Shown: in pieces, positions 26,801-34,878 of the stretch
How the letters are laid out: the number at the start of each line of letters is the position of its first letter
Position numbering within the stretch: the first letter of the stretch is position 1
Assembly: GCA_023436715.1 (NCBI GenBank)
Contig: JAEZIJ010000122.1
Coordinates: forward strand, 1-61,629
From: Acidobacteriota bacterium
GTDB lineage: Bacteria > Acidobacteriota > Terriglobia > Bryobacterales > Bryobacteraceae
DNA: 61,629 nt
Reading direction: 5' to 3'
The notes under the pieces: model-generated
What the model was told of the DNA's origin: nothing
Seen by the model: the letters and a program-made list of their open reading frames with translations, nothing else
The model's database searches: none
Translations under genes and position numbers: made by a program

Positions 26801-27015
26801 CGCCGGACCTTGCTGAAGCGGCGCTCAAGCCGCAGGTGACACTGGGTGGAGTGTCGCTGCCCGTAGCGTTCGCAGGGTTAGTGCCGGGCCAGGTCGGCAT
26901 ACATCAGATCAACGTTCAGGTTCCCTTCAAGGATGTTCCGACGGGAATGGAGATTCCGCTGACGATCTCACAGGGCACGTACACGACGACTGTGTACGTG
27001 CGCGTGGTGAAGTAG
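23890..27015 (+). CDS. Secreted beta-propeller protein with TIGR03437 C-terminal domain
   Basis: ATG 23890 gives a signal peptide (basic start, then FFVASLSILLASSAGAAT). The body contains YVTN/propeller-like repeats such as DIALDESRGVVYVANYTANR, a middle segment resembling an immunoglobulin-like domain (FTIFNQNGGKADFTLTSTMP), and further propeller-type repeats. The C-terminal 220 residues match the Solibacter-typical TIGR03437 pattern: GVAPGGLISILGKDLAP, then INGVLVPVVFVSPAEIRGQV, and VIYVTGLGATTPGVGSGLPG. About 1041 residues. Its function is unknown; an extracellular or surface location is inferred. The outer-membrane barrel gene follows 18 bases later. Confidence 0.8.
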   Translation: MRTTLVVRTRDQLSRCFFVASLSILLASSAGAATLGTVVPIGGHASDIALDESRGVVYVANYTANRIEVVSTQTQSIQRSIKVAAQPAALALSPDRRYLVVTHLSNFDTPNNSVTVLDLSGDGNVKQSFAFGAPPLGVAFGNDGLALIATTKNFLLFNPASGGMIAIASVPDVVAKALPVPAPTYPREIIRASMATSGDGTTIFGTLEAGGAQDKAVVFQYSVPAQRVSGAVWTSVPPLGPRVVSTDFTGSRFMTGWGLFHRAGFLLAQLPEASGKFDIGSHVIDTGRQLIYAQVTQAAQEAKPPEPVCSVVGGVQVCVTPQDATPAPQGTEAGPPILQVVDWDNLTVRERLQLPENLTGRSLLSPDGEVMYGASDSGLMILPVGSMQTVHRLAATQEDLLFKGSWCDRRTMSQEFTIFNQNGGKADFTLTSTMPGVTFSPSSGTTPAAVKVSIDTNAFQNERGTVSGLIEIHSSGAVNLPRPVRVLVNNREPDQRGILIDVPGKLVDIVADPARNRFYMMRQDRNQVLVYDAGNYQQVGTLRTGNTPMTMAVTLDKRHLITSADNSQVAHLYNLDTLQFEKYIVFPAGHYPRSIAVSRSAVLAVSRVAGSEHTVDRIDLAAGIATPLPTLGVWENKIDPRAVLSATPSGSSIMLAEPAGRVMLYDAGADTWVAARQDVKALSGAYAALNDDRFVVGNMLMNASLVPIQSFESSSGLSSGFAIVDGMGLRTTAPTSSSAGVIQRVNLSAPIGARPTRTSEAPILAPADQVGAGFVRTLAPLPNRNGILSLSTSGLTVLAWEYDAAVADPLIQKVVSAADGSLGVAPGGLISILGKDLAPVNLATSDIPLPTALGDSCMTINGVLVPVVFVSPAEIRGQVPVDVSGKGTMVLRTPDGVSNTFTFNIQPAAPAAFQVNVQGWDVPMPSVARAINNLIVTPSNPVHLDDWLVIYVTGLGATTPGVGSGLPGPAAPDLAEAALKPQVTLGGVSLPVAFAGLVPGQVGIHQINVQVPFKDVPTGMEIPLTISQGTYTTTVYVRVVK

Positions 27016-27033
27016 GCTCGGAGATCCGAGGAC

Positions 27034-27669
27034 ATGCGAAAACTTACAATCTGTCTTTTTGCGCTCTCGCTGGGTGGAACCTGCCTGGCGCAGCAGTGGG
27101 AGATCGGCGCCGCTGCCGGTTTCGGATTCTACAAGAACATGACGGTCACGCGGGCGTCGGGAACGGCGTCCGCTGGCTTTAAGGAGGGTGCTGCGTTCAG
27201 TGCCTTCGGCACACAAAACCTTTACAACCGGCTCGGCGGCCAATTTCGCTACACCTACCAGATGAGCGATTTAATGGTGTCCTCCGGCGGCACTGAGGCG
27301 ACATTCGGCGGGCGATCGCAGGCGTTTCATTACGACCTTCTGTTTTATGCATCCGGCAAGGAATCGAAGCTTCGGCCGTACGCGGCTGCCGGTGGCGGCG
27401 TGAAGCTGTACCAGGGCACAGGCAAGGAAACGGTATCTCAACCGCTTGCCCAGTTCGCGATCCTGACGAAGACGTCGCAAGTCCAGGGTTTGATCAGCGT
27501 TGGCGGCGGGTTGAAGTACAGATTGGGTGACCGCACCTTCCTGAACTTGGATATTCGTGACTACATCACCCCTGCTCCGAAGAATGTGATCGCGCCCTAT
27601 ACGGGGTCGAAAATGAGCGGGTGGGTACACAGCTTCCTGCCGATGGTGGGTTTGAGTTTCGGGTTCTAG
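27034..27669 (+). CDS. Outer-membrane beta-barrel protein, small
   Basis: The 211-residue protein has a cleavable signal peptide (KLTICLFALSLGGTCLAQ) and then alternating hydrophobic/polar strands with Gly and aromatic girdles (WEIGAAAGFGFYKN, LRPYAAAGGGVKLYQ). It ends LPMVGLSFGF, a typical C-terminal Phe outer-membrane insertion signal. It resembles eight-stranded OmpA/OprF-like barrels. It is 18 bases after the TIGR03437 protein and probably co-transcribed with it. Ligand or role unknown. Confidence 0.75.
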   Translation: MRKLTICLFALSLGGTCLAQQWEIGAAAGFGFYKNMTVTRASGTASAGFKEGAAFSAFGTQNLYNRLGGQFRYTYQMSDLMVSSGGTEATFGGRSQAFHYDLLFYASGKESKLRPYAAAGGGVKLYQGTGKETVSQPLAQFAILTKTSQVQGLISVGGGLKYRLGDRTFLNLDIRDYITPAPKNVIAPYTGSKMSGWVHSFLPMVGLSFGF

Positions 27670-27758
27670 CCAGGCTGGCGGAGACGGCCCACAGCGCGAA
27701 CTCTCCTGTCACGGTATCATGAGGGTTCAGGAGGGCACGCGCTCTCCGGAGGAGCTTA

Positions 27759-28757
27759 GTGCCTGAGTGTGACGCCGGACCGCAGGCGACAGCCGTTGTA
27801 GCGGGCCCGGGCAATCTGAAGTTCGACCTGCTTGCTTTCCGCTTCCAGTTCAAAGCGCGGGATTCCATCTACTTTCCCCCCGGAAAATCGGGCAATGTAG
27901 TAAGGGGCGCGTTCGGCACGACCTTCAAGCAGATCGTGTGCATGGACCGGTGCCACGACTCGCGTACGTGCGAGACGCGGGCCACCTGCCCTTATGCGAA
28001 GATTTTTGAGCCTGTGGCGACCACCGAGGGCCCGAGCGGATTGCACGACTGGCCGCGCCCGTTCGTTTTCCGGGCGGCGCACCTGGACGGGCAAACCATT
28101 GAGCCCGGCCGCACATTCCAGTTCGACGTTCACCTCTTCGACCTCAAGGACCAGGCCATTGTTTACTTCGTGCTCGCCTTCGCGCAGATCTCCAAGGAAG
28201 GCATCGGGCCGCGGCGCGGGCGTGCGGACCTGGTTCGCGTGGACCAGCTCGATTCGGAGGGAAAGCCCACCGCTTGCCTGTACAAGGGGAATACGTTCCT
28301 GTCAACGGAGCTTGGAGCCCCGATCGAGCTGAACCTGGAAAGTGCCGGCGAGGCCGCTTCGAAGGTCGTTGTGAAGTTCGTGACTCCCACCGAGTTGAAG
28401 CACGGCCAGTTGCTGGCTACGCGGCCGGAATTTGAGGTGGTCTTCGGGCGGATTCGGGACCGCCTGAGCACGCTTCGGGCACTGTACGGCGGGGGCGCGC
28501 TCGACATTGACTTCAAGGCGCTGGGCGAGCGTGCCGCGCAAGTCACAATGACGCGGTCGCAACTGAACTTCAGCGACGCCGAACGGCGCTCGGCGAAGAC
28601 CGGTGACCGGCACCCGCTCGGCGGCTTCGTGGGCGAGGTGGAGTACAACGGCGAACTGGGCGAGTTCCTGCCTTACCTGCGCGCGGCGAAGTGGATCGGC
28701 GTGGGGCGGCAGACCGTCTGGGGCAAAGGGGTCATCGACTTTCGGGTCATCGGATAG
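27759..28757 (+). CDS. cas6: Stand-alone CRISPR pre-crRNA endoribonuclease Cas6
   Basis: Cas6 cuts precursor CRISPR RNA within repeats. This 332-residue protein has the RAMP ferredoxin-like pattern: a SGNVVRGAFGTTFKQIV helix, a cysteine cluster (Cys61, Cys65, Cys71, Cys77 in CPYAKIFEP) seen in many Cas6 of this family, and the glycine-rich C-terminal block HPLGGFVGEVEYNGELGEF with RAAKWIGVGRQTVWGKG. GTG 27759 follows CGGAGGAGC at good spacing. No other cas gene or CRISPR array is in the window. It lies between an outer-membrane protein and infC, an odd place for a defence gene. The family call is good; its activity here is inference. Confidence 0.78.
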   Translation: MPECDAGPQATAVVAGPGNLKFDLLAFRFQFKARDSIYFPPGKSGNVVRGAFGTTFKQIVCMDRCHDSRTCETRATCPYAKIFEPVATTEGPSGLHDWPRPFVFRAAHLDGQTIEPGRTFQFDVHLFDLKDQAIVYFVLAFAQISKEGIGPRRGRADLVRVDQLDSEGKPTACLYKGNTFLSTELGAPIELNLESAGEAASKVVVKFVTPTELKHGQLLATRPEFEVVFGRIRDRLSTLRALYGGGALDIDFKALGERAAQVTMTRSQLNFSDAERRSAKTGDRHPLGGFVGEVEYNGELGEFLPYLRAAKWIGVGRQTVWGKGVIDFRVIG

Positions 28758-28970
28758 CCTCGTTGCAAACCGCGCGAACTTTCGGTAGTCTGGCAGGGAT
28801 GCTATCCAGGTTAAGCGACTTGAAGCAAAATCCGCTTTGCGCTAACCTTAGGATCAAATCCGGAATGTTCAGGGAATGCACGTCCATCCCGCTCGGCGCA
28901 TTCAGAGCGTCAAATCCCCACCCAGGGAGAGACTCGTTCCCGCAGGCGACACCGGCACCTAAGTAACTTC

Positions 28971-29552
28971 ATGTATCCAGGCAGACACTTTCAACCTCGC
29001 AGACCAAGAATTCGGGAAAACGTCAATGAGGCGATCCGCGCGCGTGAGGTGCGGGCCGTCTTTCCCGACGGCTCCGTAGAGATCATGCCCACGCCCGCGG
29101 CTGTGCGGCGTGCCCAGGATATGGGGCTCGACCTCATCCTGATCGCCCCGACTGCCGAGCCTCCCGTCGCCAAGGCGATGGACTACGGCCAGTGGCAGTA
29201 CGAGAACAAGAAGAAGCAGCAGGAAGCCAAGAAGAAGCAGCACGTGATCCAGGTGAAGGAGCTCAAATTCCGCCCCAACACCGACGACCACGACTACGAG
29301 TTCAAGAAGAACCACGCCATCCGGTTCCTCCAGGAAGGGAACCGTGTGAAGGCCGTGGTGCAGTTCCGCGGGCGTGAAATCGCGCACGTGGACCTTGGCA
29401 AGAAGCTGCTCCAGCGCTTCGCGCAGGACCTCTCGCAGTACGGCGCCATCGAAAGCGCGCCCCGGCTTGAGGGCCGCAATGCGCACGTCATGATCAGCCC
29501 GGTGAAGAAGGAGAAGGCGGAGAAGCCGAAGCCGGCCGGGCAGGCGAGCTAA
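28971..29552 (+). CDS. infC: Translation initiation factor IF-3
   Basis: IF-3 binds the 30S subunit and checks start-codon and initiator-tRNA fidelity. The N-domain is seen as VNEAIRAREVRAVFPDG and ICL-type VAKAMDYGQWQYENKKKQQE; the C-domain as VKELKFRPNTDDHDYEFKKN and VVQFRGREIAHVDLGKKLL. At 193 residues it is standard, with a Lys-rich C-terminal tail. An ATG start is used; no strong ribosome-binding site is visible. The 213-base leader before it might hold autoregulatory structure. rpmI and rplT, the usual neighbours, are absent downstream. Confidence 0.95.
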   Translation: MYPGRHFQPRRPRIRENVNEAIRAREVRAVFPDGSVEIMPTPAAVRRAQDMGLDLILIAPTAEPPVAKAMDYGQWQYENKKKQQEAKKKQHVIQVKELKFRPNTDDHDYEFKKNHAIRFLQEGNRVKAVVQFRGREIAHVDLGKKLLQRFAQDLSQYGAIESAPRLEGRNAHVMISPVKKEKAEKPKPAGQAS

Positions 29553-29562
29553 GCACGCGGTG

Positions 29563-29584
29563 GGACAGGCCTCCTGGCCTGTCC
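29563..29584. terminator. Hairpin between infC and the convergent permease gene
   Basis: GGACAGGCC, a TCCT loop, and GGCCTGTCC form a perfect 9-bp stem 11 bases after the infC stop and directly before the stop of the convergent ADOP gene. It could terminate both genes, though there is no T-tract. It shares its ACAGGCC core with the palindromic elements at 13408 and 59494. Confidence 0.5.
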
Positions 29585-29585
29585 A

Positions 29586-32201
29586 TCATTCGCAGCGCAG
29601 CGCTTCGACGGGATTGATCTTCGTTGCTCGCCGGGCGGGGAAATACCCGGCCACAGCGGCTGCCACAAACAGCGTGATTGCGGCGGCCGCGAAGCTCCCG
29701 GGGTCCGCGGGAGCCACCCCGTAGAGCATTCCGGCAACAAGCCGGCTCAGGGCCAGCCCGCCGATCAGTCCGGCGGCGATTCCTGCCAGCGCCAACGCCA
29801 CTACCTTGCGAAGCACGGTCGCGGCTATCTTTGCAGCTCTCGCCCCGAGCGCCATCCTGATTCCGATCTCCCGTGTTCGCTGAGCAACTGAGAACGCCAC
29901 CACGCCGTAAATGCCCATTGCGGCCAGCGCCAGCGCAACTGCGCCGAATCCGGTGAGCAGCGAGGCGATCAGGCGTTCCTGCGAAATGCCTCGTTCGCGC
30001 ACTGTCTGGAGAGTTGAGAACTGCCCAAGCCGAAAGCCCGCATCCAGGGCGCGCACTTCGCTCCGCATGGCAGCCACCAGCCCCATAGGCTCGGACGCAG
30101 TGCGGACTTCGAGGTTCATCTGCATGTGCGCCCTCTGGGCGAACGGCACGTAGAAACAAGGCCAGCGAGTGTCGCGAAAATTGCGGAACTTGCCATCGCG
30201 CACCACGCCCACGACCTCCACTTCGCCGCCGCCGGCCGAGGTGAGCCTGAACCGCTTGCCGATAGCGTCCTGCCCTGGCCAGAAGCGTGCAGCCATGAGA
30301 TCGTTGATCACGGCCACACGCGGCGAGCCGGTTCGGTCGCCACCCGTGAACGGACGGCCGCGAGCCACCGGCAGCCCGACCGTTTCGAAGTACTCCGGCG
30401 TAATCACGTTGTAATCGACCTGGATCTTTGCGCCATCGACGAGGATATCCTCGCCTCCGCGCATGCCGCCCAGGGGAAGGATGCTCACCAGGGCGGCGTT
30501 TTCGACCCCCGGCAGCGCCTTCATGCGCTCGACAAGCTGCGAGGCGAACGCTCGGCTCCGCTGCTCGTCGTAGCCCCGGATCGCAAGATCCAGGCCGGTG
30601 ACCAGCACCTTCTCGGGGTTGATCGTGACGTCTTCGGCGCGGGCGTTTTCCACAGTGCGGAGGAACAGCCCGGCGCCGGCGAGCAACACGGCCGACAGCG
30701 CCACCTGCGCGACCATCAGGCCGTCGCGAGCCGTCGTGCCGCGCAATCTGGACGATTCGTTCTTTAGTGCGGCTGCCACGTTGAAGCCCGATGCCTGTGT
30801 GGCGGGAATCAGCCCGAACGCGATGCCGGTGACGACGGAAAGCAGGAATGCGAAGCCCAGCACGGAATAATTGGGGCCGGTATCGAGCGCCAGAGGGATT
30901 CTGAACAGCCCGCGGAAGCTGGCGAGGTACGCCGCGATCCCGCGCGCGACCAGCAGGCCCGCCGCTCCGCCTATCAGCGACAGCACGAGGCTCTCGGTCA
31001 GAAACTGGCGGATCAGCCGGGCGCGTCCCGAACCGATCGAAAGCCGTATGGCGATCTCCTTTTGCCGCTCGGAAGCGCGCGCCAGCAACAGGCTCGCGAG
31101 GTTCAGGGACGTAATCAGGAGAATCGCTCCCACAACCGCAGCGAGGAACGCGAGTACCTGCTTAACCGAACCGCGGTAGGAGGGCCAGAAGCGTGCCTCC
31201 TGCGCCGGATAGACTTCCGCGGTGAAAGCGCGCTGCCTGAACGGCGCCGCCCTGGAGGACAAAACGGCGATTGCCGCGCGCGCCTGCTCCAGCGAGACAC
31301 CCGGCTTCAGCCTTCCCGAGACAAGGAACGCGTGCATTCCCCACAGATTCTGTACGTCGAACGTGCGAAACGCAGGCACGGCCTCGCGGTACATTCCGAC
31401 CGGCACCCAGGCTTCCGGCGGATCACCCCAATCGAGCACCATGCCGCGAAAACCCTTGGGCGCAACCCCCGAAATCGTGAAAACGCCGTTGCCGATTTTG
31501 AGAAACGTCCCAATGACGGCGGGGTTGCCTCCGAACCGGCGCTGCCAGAGTTCGTGGCTCAGGACCACGAGCGGCTGGTCCGGGGCGTTGAACCACCTCC
31601 CGGCGGCCGGCTTCAGCCCGAGCACCGGGAAATAATCGCCGCTTACCAGCTCGGCGGAGATTTTCTCTTCGGAATCACCGACGAGCATCGGCACCCTCAG
31701 GAACGCGACCATTCCGGTGAACACGTCATTGTGCTCGCGATAAAACGCGTAGTCCGGATACGAGCTGCTGCTCAGTCCACCCTGCGTGCTCCGATGGTAA
31801 ATGGAGACCAGCCGCTCGGGCTCAGGCACGGGCACAGGGCGCAACAGGATTGCATGGATGAAGCTGAAGATCGCCGTGTTCGCGCCGATGCCGAGGGCCA
31901 GCGAGAGAATTGCCGTCGCGGTGAATCCCGGACGCCGCCGCAGCGTGCGCAGCGCATAGCGCAAATCCTGGCTCAGGCGTTCCAGCGACGCCCAGCCCCA
32001 CGCGTCTCGGCTGGTCTCTCTCAGCAGCGTGGCGTTCCCGAACTGCCGGCGCGCGGCGTAGCGGGCCTCGTCGGGGTCCATGCCGCTGGCCTCGTTTTCC
32101 TCAGCCTGCATTTCGAGGTGCGCCCGCATCTCCTCTGCGAGGTCGTTGTGGAACTGCTCACGGCGGAAGAGCGTCCGCACGCGCCGCCAGAGTCTACTCA
32201 T
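29586..32201 (-). CDS. ADOP-type MacB-like ABC transporter permease (871 aa)
   Basis: ADOP proteins are acidobacterial permeases with an extra N-terminal cytoplasmic helix domain followed by two MacB-type units. Here the N-domain shows FRREQFHNDLAEEMRAHLEM and ARYAARRQFGNATLLRETSR. Then comes the FtsX/MacB pattern: one helix (ILSLALGIGANTAIFSFIH), a large periplasmic MacB-PCD domain, helices, a second PCD domain and a C-terminal FtsX block (TREIGIRMALGARAAKI). It lacks an ATPase, which must come from elsewhere. It overlaps the preceding permease gene by eight bases. Substrate unknown. Confidence 0.87.
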   Translation of the reverse strand: MSRLWRRVRTLFRREQFHNDLAEEMRAHLEMQAEENEASGMDPDEARYAARRQFGNATLLRETSRDAWGWASLERLSQDLRYALRTLRRRPGFTATAILSLALGIGANTAIFSFIHAILLRPVPVPEPERLVSIYHRSTQGGLSSSSYPDYAFYREHNDVFTGMVAFLRVPMLVGDSEEKISAELVSGDYFPVLGLKPAAGRWFNAPDQPLVVLSHELWQRRFGGNPAVIGTFLKIGNGVFTISGVAPKGFRGMVLDWGDPPEAWVPVGMYREAVPAFRTFDVQNLWGMHAFLVSGRLKPGVSLEQARAAIAVLSSRAAPFRQRAFTAEVYPAQEARFWPSYRGSVKQVLAFLAAVVGAILLITSLNLASLLLARASERQKEIAIRLSIGSGRARLIRQFLTESLVLSLIGGAAGLLVARGIAAYLASFRGLFRIPLALDTGPNYSVLGFAFLLSVVTGIAFGLIPATQASGFNVAAALKNESSRLRGTTARDGLMVAQVALSAVLLAGAGLFLRTVENARAEDVTINPEKVLVTGLDLAIRGYDEQRSRAFASQLVERMKALPGVENAALVSILPLGGMRGGEDILVDGAKIQVDYNVITPEYFETVGLPVARGRPFTGGDRTGSPRVAVINDLMAARFWPGQDAIGKRFRLTSAGGGEVEVVGVVRDGKFRNFRDTRWPCFYVPFAQRAHMQMNLEVRTASEPMGLVAAMRSEVRALDAGFRLGQFSTLQTVRERGISQERLIASLLTGFGAVALALAAMGIYGVVAFSVAQRTREIGIRMALGARAAKIAATVLRKVVALALAGIAAGLIGGLALSRLVAGMLYGVAPADPGSFAAAAITLFVAAAVAGYFPARRATKINPVEALRCE

Positions 32202-34878
32202 GACGGAGGGCCTCCATCGGGTCGATGTTCGTCGCCCGGCGTGCGGGGAGGTAGCAGGAGAGCGCGGCGACGCAGGTCAGTGCGGCAATCGTGATCGCGA
32301 TCACGGAAGGGTCCGCGGGTCCGATTCCAAACAGCAGCGACCGGGTGAAACGTGAAGCGCATAGCGCTATGACTATTCCGGCGCCCAGGCCGGCAAGGGT
32401 GAGGCGCAGCGTACGGCCCAGCACCAGCGAAATCACGTGCGACCGGGCAGCGCCCAACGCCATGCGGATGCCGATTTCCGCGGTGCGGCGCGTCACCGTG
32501 TAGGCCGTCACACCGTACAGACCAACACAGGCAAGCAGCAGGACCAGAGCGGCGAAAAAAACGGAGAGCGTTGCGAGTAGCCGTTCCGGTAGTAGCGACT
32601 CCTCGGTTTGCGTCCGCAGTGTGTTCACGCGAAAGATCGGCAAACTGCCATCCACGGAGGCTACGGCACGCCTCACCTGCTCCACCAGGTTCGCGTCGCT
32701 GTGATACCGTAGCGCGAAGGAAGCAAATCCCCACCTGAATTCCTGATCGGAGCCATGCTGGAACAGCGAGTAATAGAGAACAGGTCGTGGCTGGTCTCGG
32801 GGACCGTTGTAGAGCGAATCCTTCACCACGCCCACGATAGTTGCCGCACCCAGGCGGTGGCCGATGGGATTCCGGCCCGGGAAAGCGCGGGTCGCGAGCG
32901 ACTCGTTCACGATCAAAACGCGCGGAGCCCCTTCGTCGTCGCGTAAATCGAAGTCTCGCCCCAGGAGCATGGGCGTGCCGATGGTGAAGAAATACCCTGG
33001 ACCGATGGAGTTCCAGGCGACGCGGATCGCCTCGCGCGGGGGCAGGCTGACGCCGTCTACTTCTCCTATCTGGTCGGCGAGGTAGAAGGAATCGTCCACC
33101 GGGCGCACGACGGACACGCTGGCGCGCTGCACGCCCGGCAGTTTTTCGAGCTCTTGAAAGATCGAGCGATAGAGGCGGCCGGCCCGGTTCTCGGGATAAC
33201 CTGCGAGTCTCGCATCGACGGAGAACATCAGCACGTTTTCGCGCTCGTAGCCCGGATCCACCCCACGCAATTTCTGAAGCGTCCGCACGAACAGCCCGGC
33301 GCCTGTGACGAGCACTACCGAGAGCGCCACCTGCACCACGACAAGAACGCCGTCCGGCAGCCGTCCGGAAGGCGAAACGTTGCCTTTCCCCTCCTTTATC
33401 GCGACTCCAGGATCGACCCGCGTGCCGCGCAACGCCGATGCCAGGCCGAAGACTACGCCAGTGAGCAAAGAGACAGCCGCGGTGAAGCCAAATACACGCC
33501 AGTCCGGCTGTACGTCGAGCGGCTCCGGGAGCATCCGGATCAGCGCCCGGCTGCCCCACTCCGCCAGCATGAAACCCAAAACACCGCCGAGTAATGCAAG
33601 CACCATGCTCTCGGTCAGAAATTGCCGCACGATGCGGCTGCGTCCGGCGCCGAGCGCCAACCTCAGCGCAATCTCCCGGCGGCGGGCGGAAGCGCGCACC
33701 AGTTGCAGGTTGGCCACGTTGACGCACGCGGCAAGCAGCACGACTGCGGCGACGGACATAAGCAGTGTCAGTGGAAAAGCATAGTCATCGCGGAGGCCGC
33801 CGCTTGTGCCGCTCGCGGCGGGCTGAAGCATCAGACGATTTTCGCGAATGAAGCGCCGCACGTTCTCCAGGTTGGGGAGGTCCCGCGCATGCTCCGCCAG
33901 CGAAGCCCGGTAAATCGCGTTGAGTTCTGCCTCCGCCTGTGAACTCGAAACTCCCGGACGACGCCGTCCCACGATGATCATCCAACTCGCAAAGTACTCC
34001 GTCCACCGATTTCTGTCCGGCTTGAGCCTGTCCAAGGAATGGAGCGGCAACCAGAGGTCGGGCCTGCTCCCGGCGGCAATCCCGGAAAACTCCGGAGGCG
34101 CGATGCCGATGACTGTGAAGGGAGCCCGATTGATAGTGATCGGACCGCCGATGATGGATGGGTCCGCTCCGAACCGAGTGCGCCAGTAGCGATCGCTGAT
34201 CACCGCGACATAGGCGCCCGCCCGCTCATCGTCCGCCGAGAAGAAACGGCCGTAGCGCGCCGTGACTCCGAGCATGGAAAAGAAGCCGCCAGTGTAGGCC
34301 TCGGCGAAGGCGACTCCGGGCGTATTGCAGAAGCCGACGTTCACGCGCCCGACCCTGGTCCCGCCGGACATTCCGCTCAGCGTCGTGGACACGGCCCGAA
34401 AACGCTCGAACTGGGGGTACGAGAACCAACGGTTCCGGTTATCTGCGCTGGTTTCCCAGAGTGGGAGAGAATTCGTGAATTCGACCAGCTCTTGTGGGTT
34501 GGCGACCGGCAGGGGGCGCAGGATCAAAGCGTTCAGGGTGCTGAAAATCGCGGTGTTGGCGCCGATGCCGAGGGCCAACGAGAGGACCGCCGTCGCGGTG
34601 AATCCCGGACGCCGTCGCAGGGTCCGCAGCGCATAGCGCAAATCCTGGCCCAAGCGTTCGAGCGACGCCCAGCCCCACACGTCGCGGCTGGTTTCCTTCA
34701 GCAGCGTGGCGTTCCCGAACTGGCGGCGCGCGGCGTAGCGGGCCTCGTCGGGGCCCATGCCGCTGGCCTCGTTTTCCTCAGCCTGCATTTCGAGGTGGGT
34801 TTGCATCTCCTCTGCGAGGTCGTTGTGGAACTGCTTGCGGCCGAAAAGCGCGCGCAAGCGCCGCCAGAGTTCACTCAT
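32194..34878 (-). CDS. ADOP-type MacB-like ABC transporter permease (894 aa)
   Basis: This is the middle member of the tandem. It shares the N-terminal GRKQFHNDLAEEMQTHLEMQ and ARYAARRQFGNATLLKETSR block almost identically with its downstream neighbour (DLRYALRTLRRRPGFTATA in both), so these two are recent duplicates at the 5' end, while their periplasmic domains differ widely. The FtsX blocks are VRASARRREIALRLALGAGR and VTRRTAEIGIRMALGAARSH. The start overlaps the stop of the first permease by eight bases. Different periplasmic domains suggest different partners or cargo. Confidence 0.87.
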   Translation of the reverse strand: MSELWRRLRALFGRKQFHNDLAEEMQTHLEMQAEENEASGMGPDEARYAARRQFGNATLLKETSRDVWGWASLERLGQDLRYALRTLRRRPGFTATAVLSLALGIGANTAIFSTLNALILRPLPVANPQELVEFTNSLPLWETSADNRNRWFSYPQFERFRAVSTTLSGMSGGTRVGRVNVGFCNTPGVAFAEAYTGGFFSMLGVTARYGRFFSADDERAGAYVAVISDRYWRTRFGADPSIIGGPITINRAPFTVIGIAPPEFSGIAAGSRPDLWLPLHSLDRLKPDRNRWTEYFASWMIIVGRRRPGVSSSQAEAELNAIYRASLAEHARDLPNLENVRRFIRENRLMLQPAASGTSGGLRDDYAFPLTLLMSVAAVVLLAACVNVANLQLVRASARRREIALRLALGAGRSRIVRQFLTESMVLALLGGVLGFMLAEWGSRALIRMLPEPLDVQPDWRVFGFTAAVSLLTGVVFGLASALRGTRVDPGVAIKEGKGNVSPSGRLPDGVLVVVQVALSVVLVTGAGLFVRTLQKLRGVDPGYERENVLMFSVDARLAGYPENRAGRLYRSIFQELEKLPGVQRASVSVVRPVDDSFYLADQIGEVDGVSLPPREAIRVAWNSIGPGYFFTIGTPMLLGRDFDLRDDEGAPRVLIVNESLATRAFPGRNPIGHRLGAATIVGVVKDSLYNGPRDQPRPVLYYSLFQHGSDQEFRWGFASFALRYHSDANLVEQVRRAVASVDGSLPIFRVNTLRTQTEESLLPERLLATLSVFFAALVLLLACVGLYGVTAYTVTRRTAEIGIRMALGAARSHVISLVLGRTLRLTLAGLGAGIVIALCASRFTRSLLFGIGPADPSVIAITIAALTCVAALSCYLPARRATNIDPMEALRHE

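Noticed and set aside
28758..28970. Possible autoregulatory leader or rpmI/rplT-type element before infC
   Set aside because: I could not identify a specific conserved structure by eye; the stretch is only noted as a long leader.
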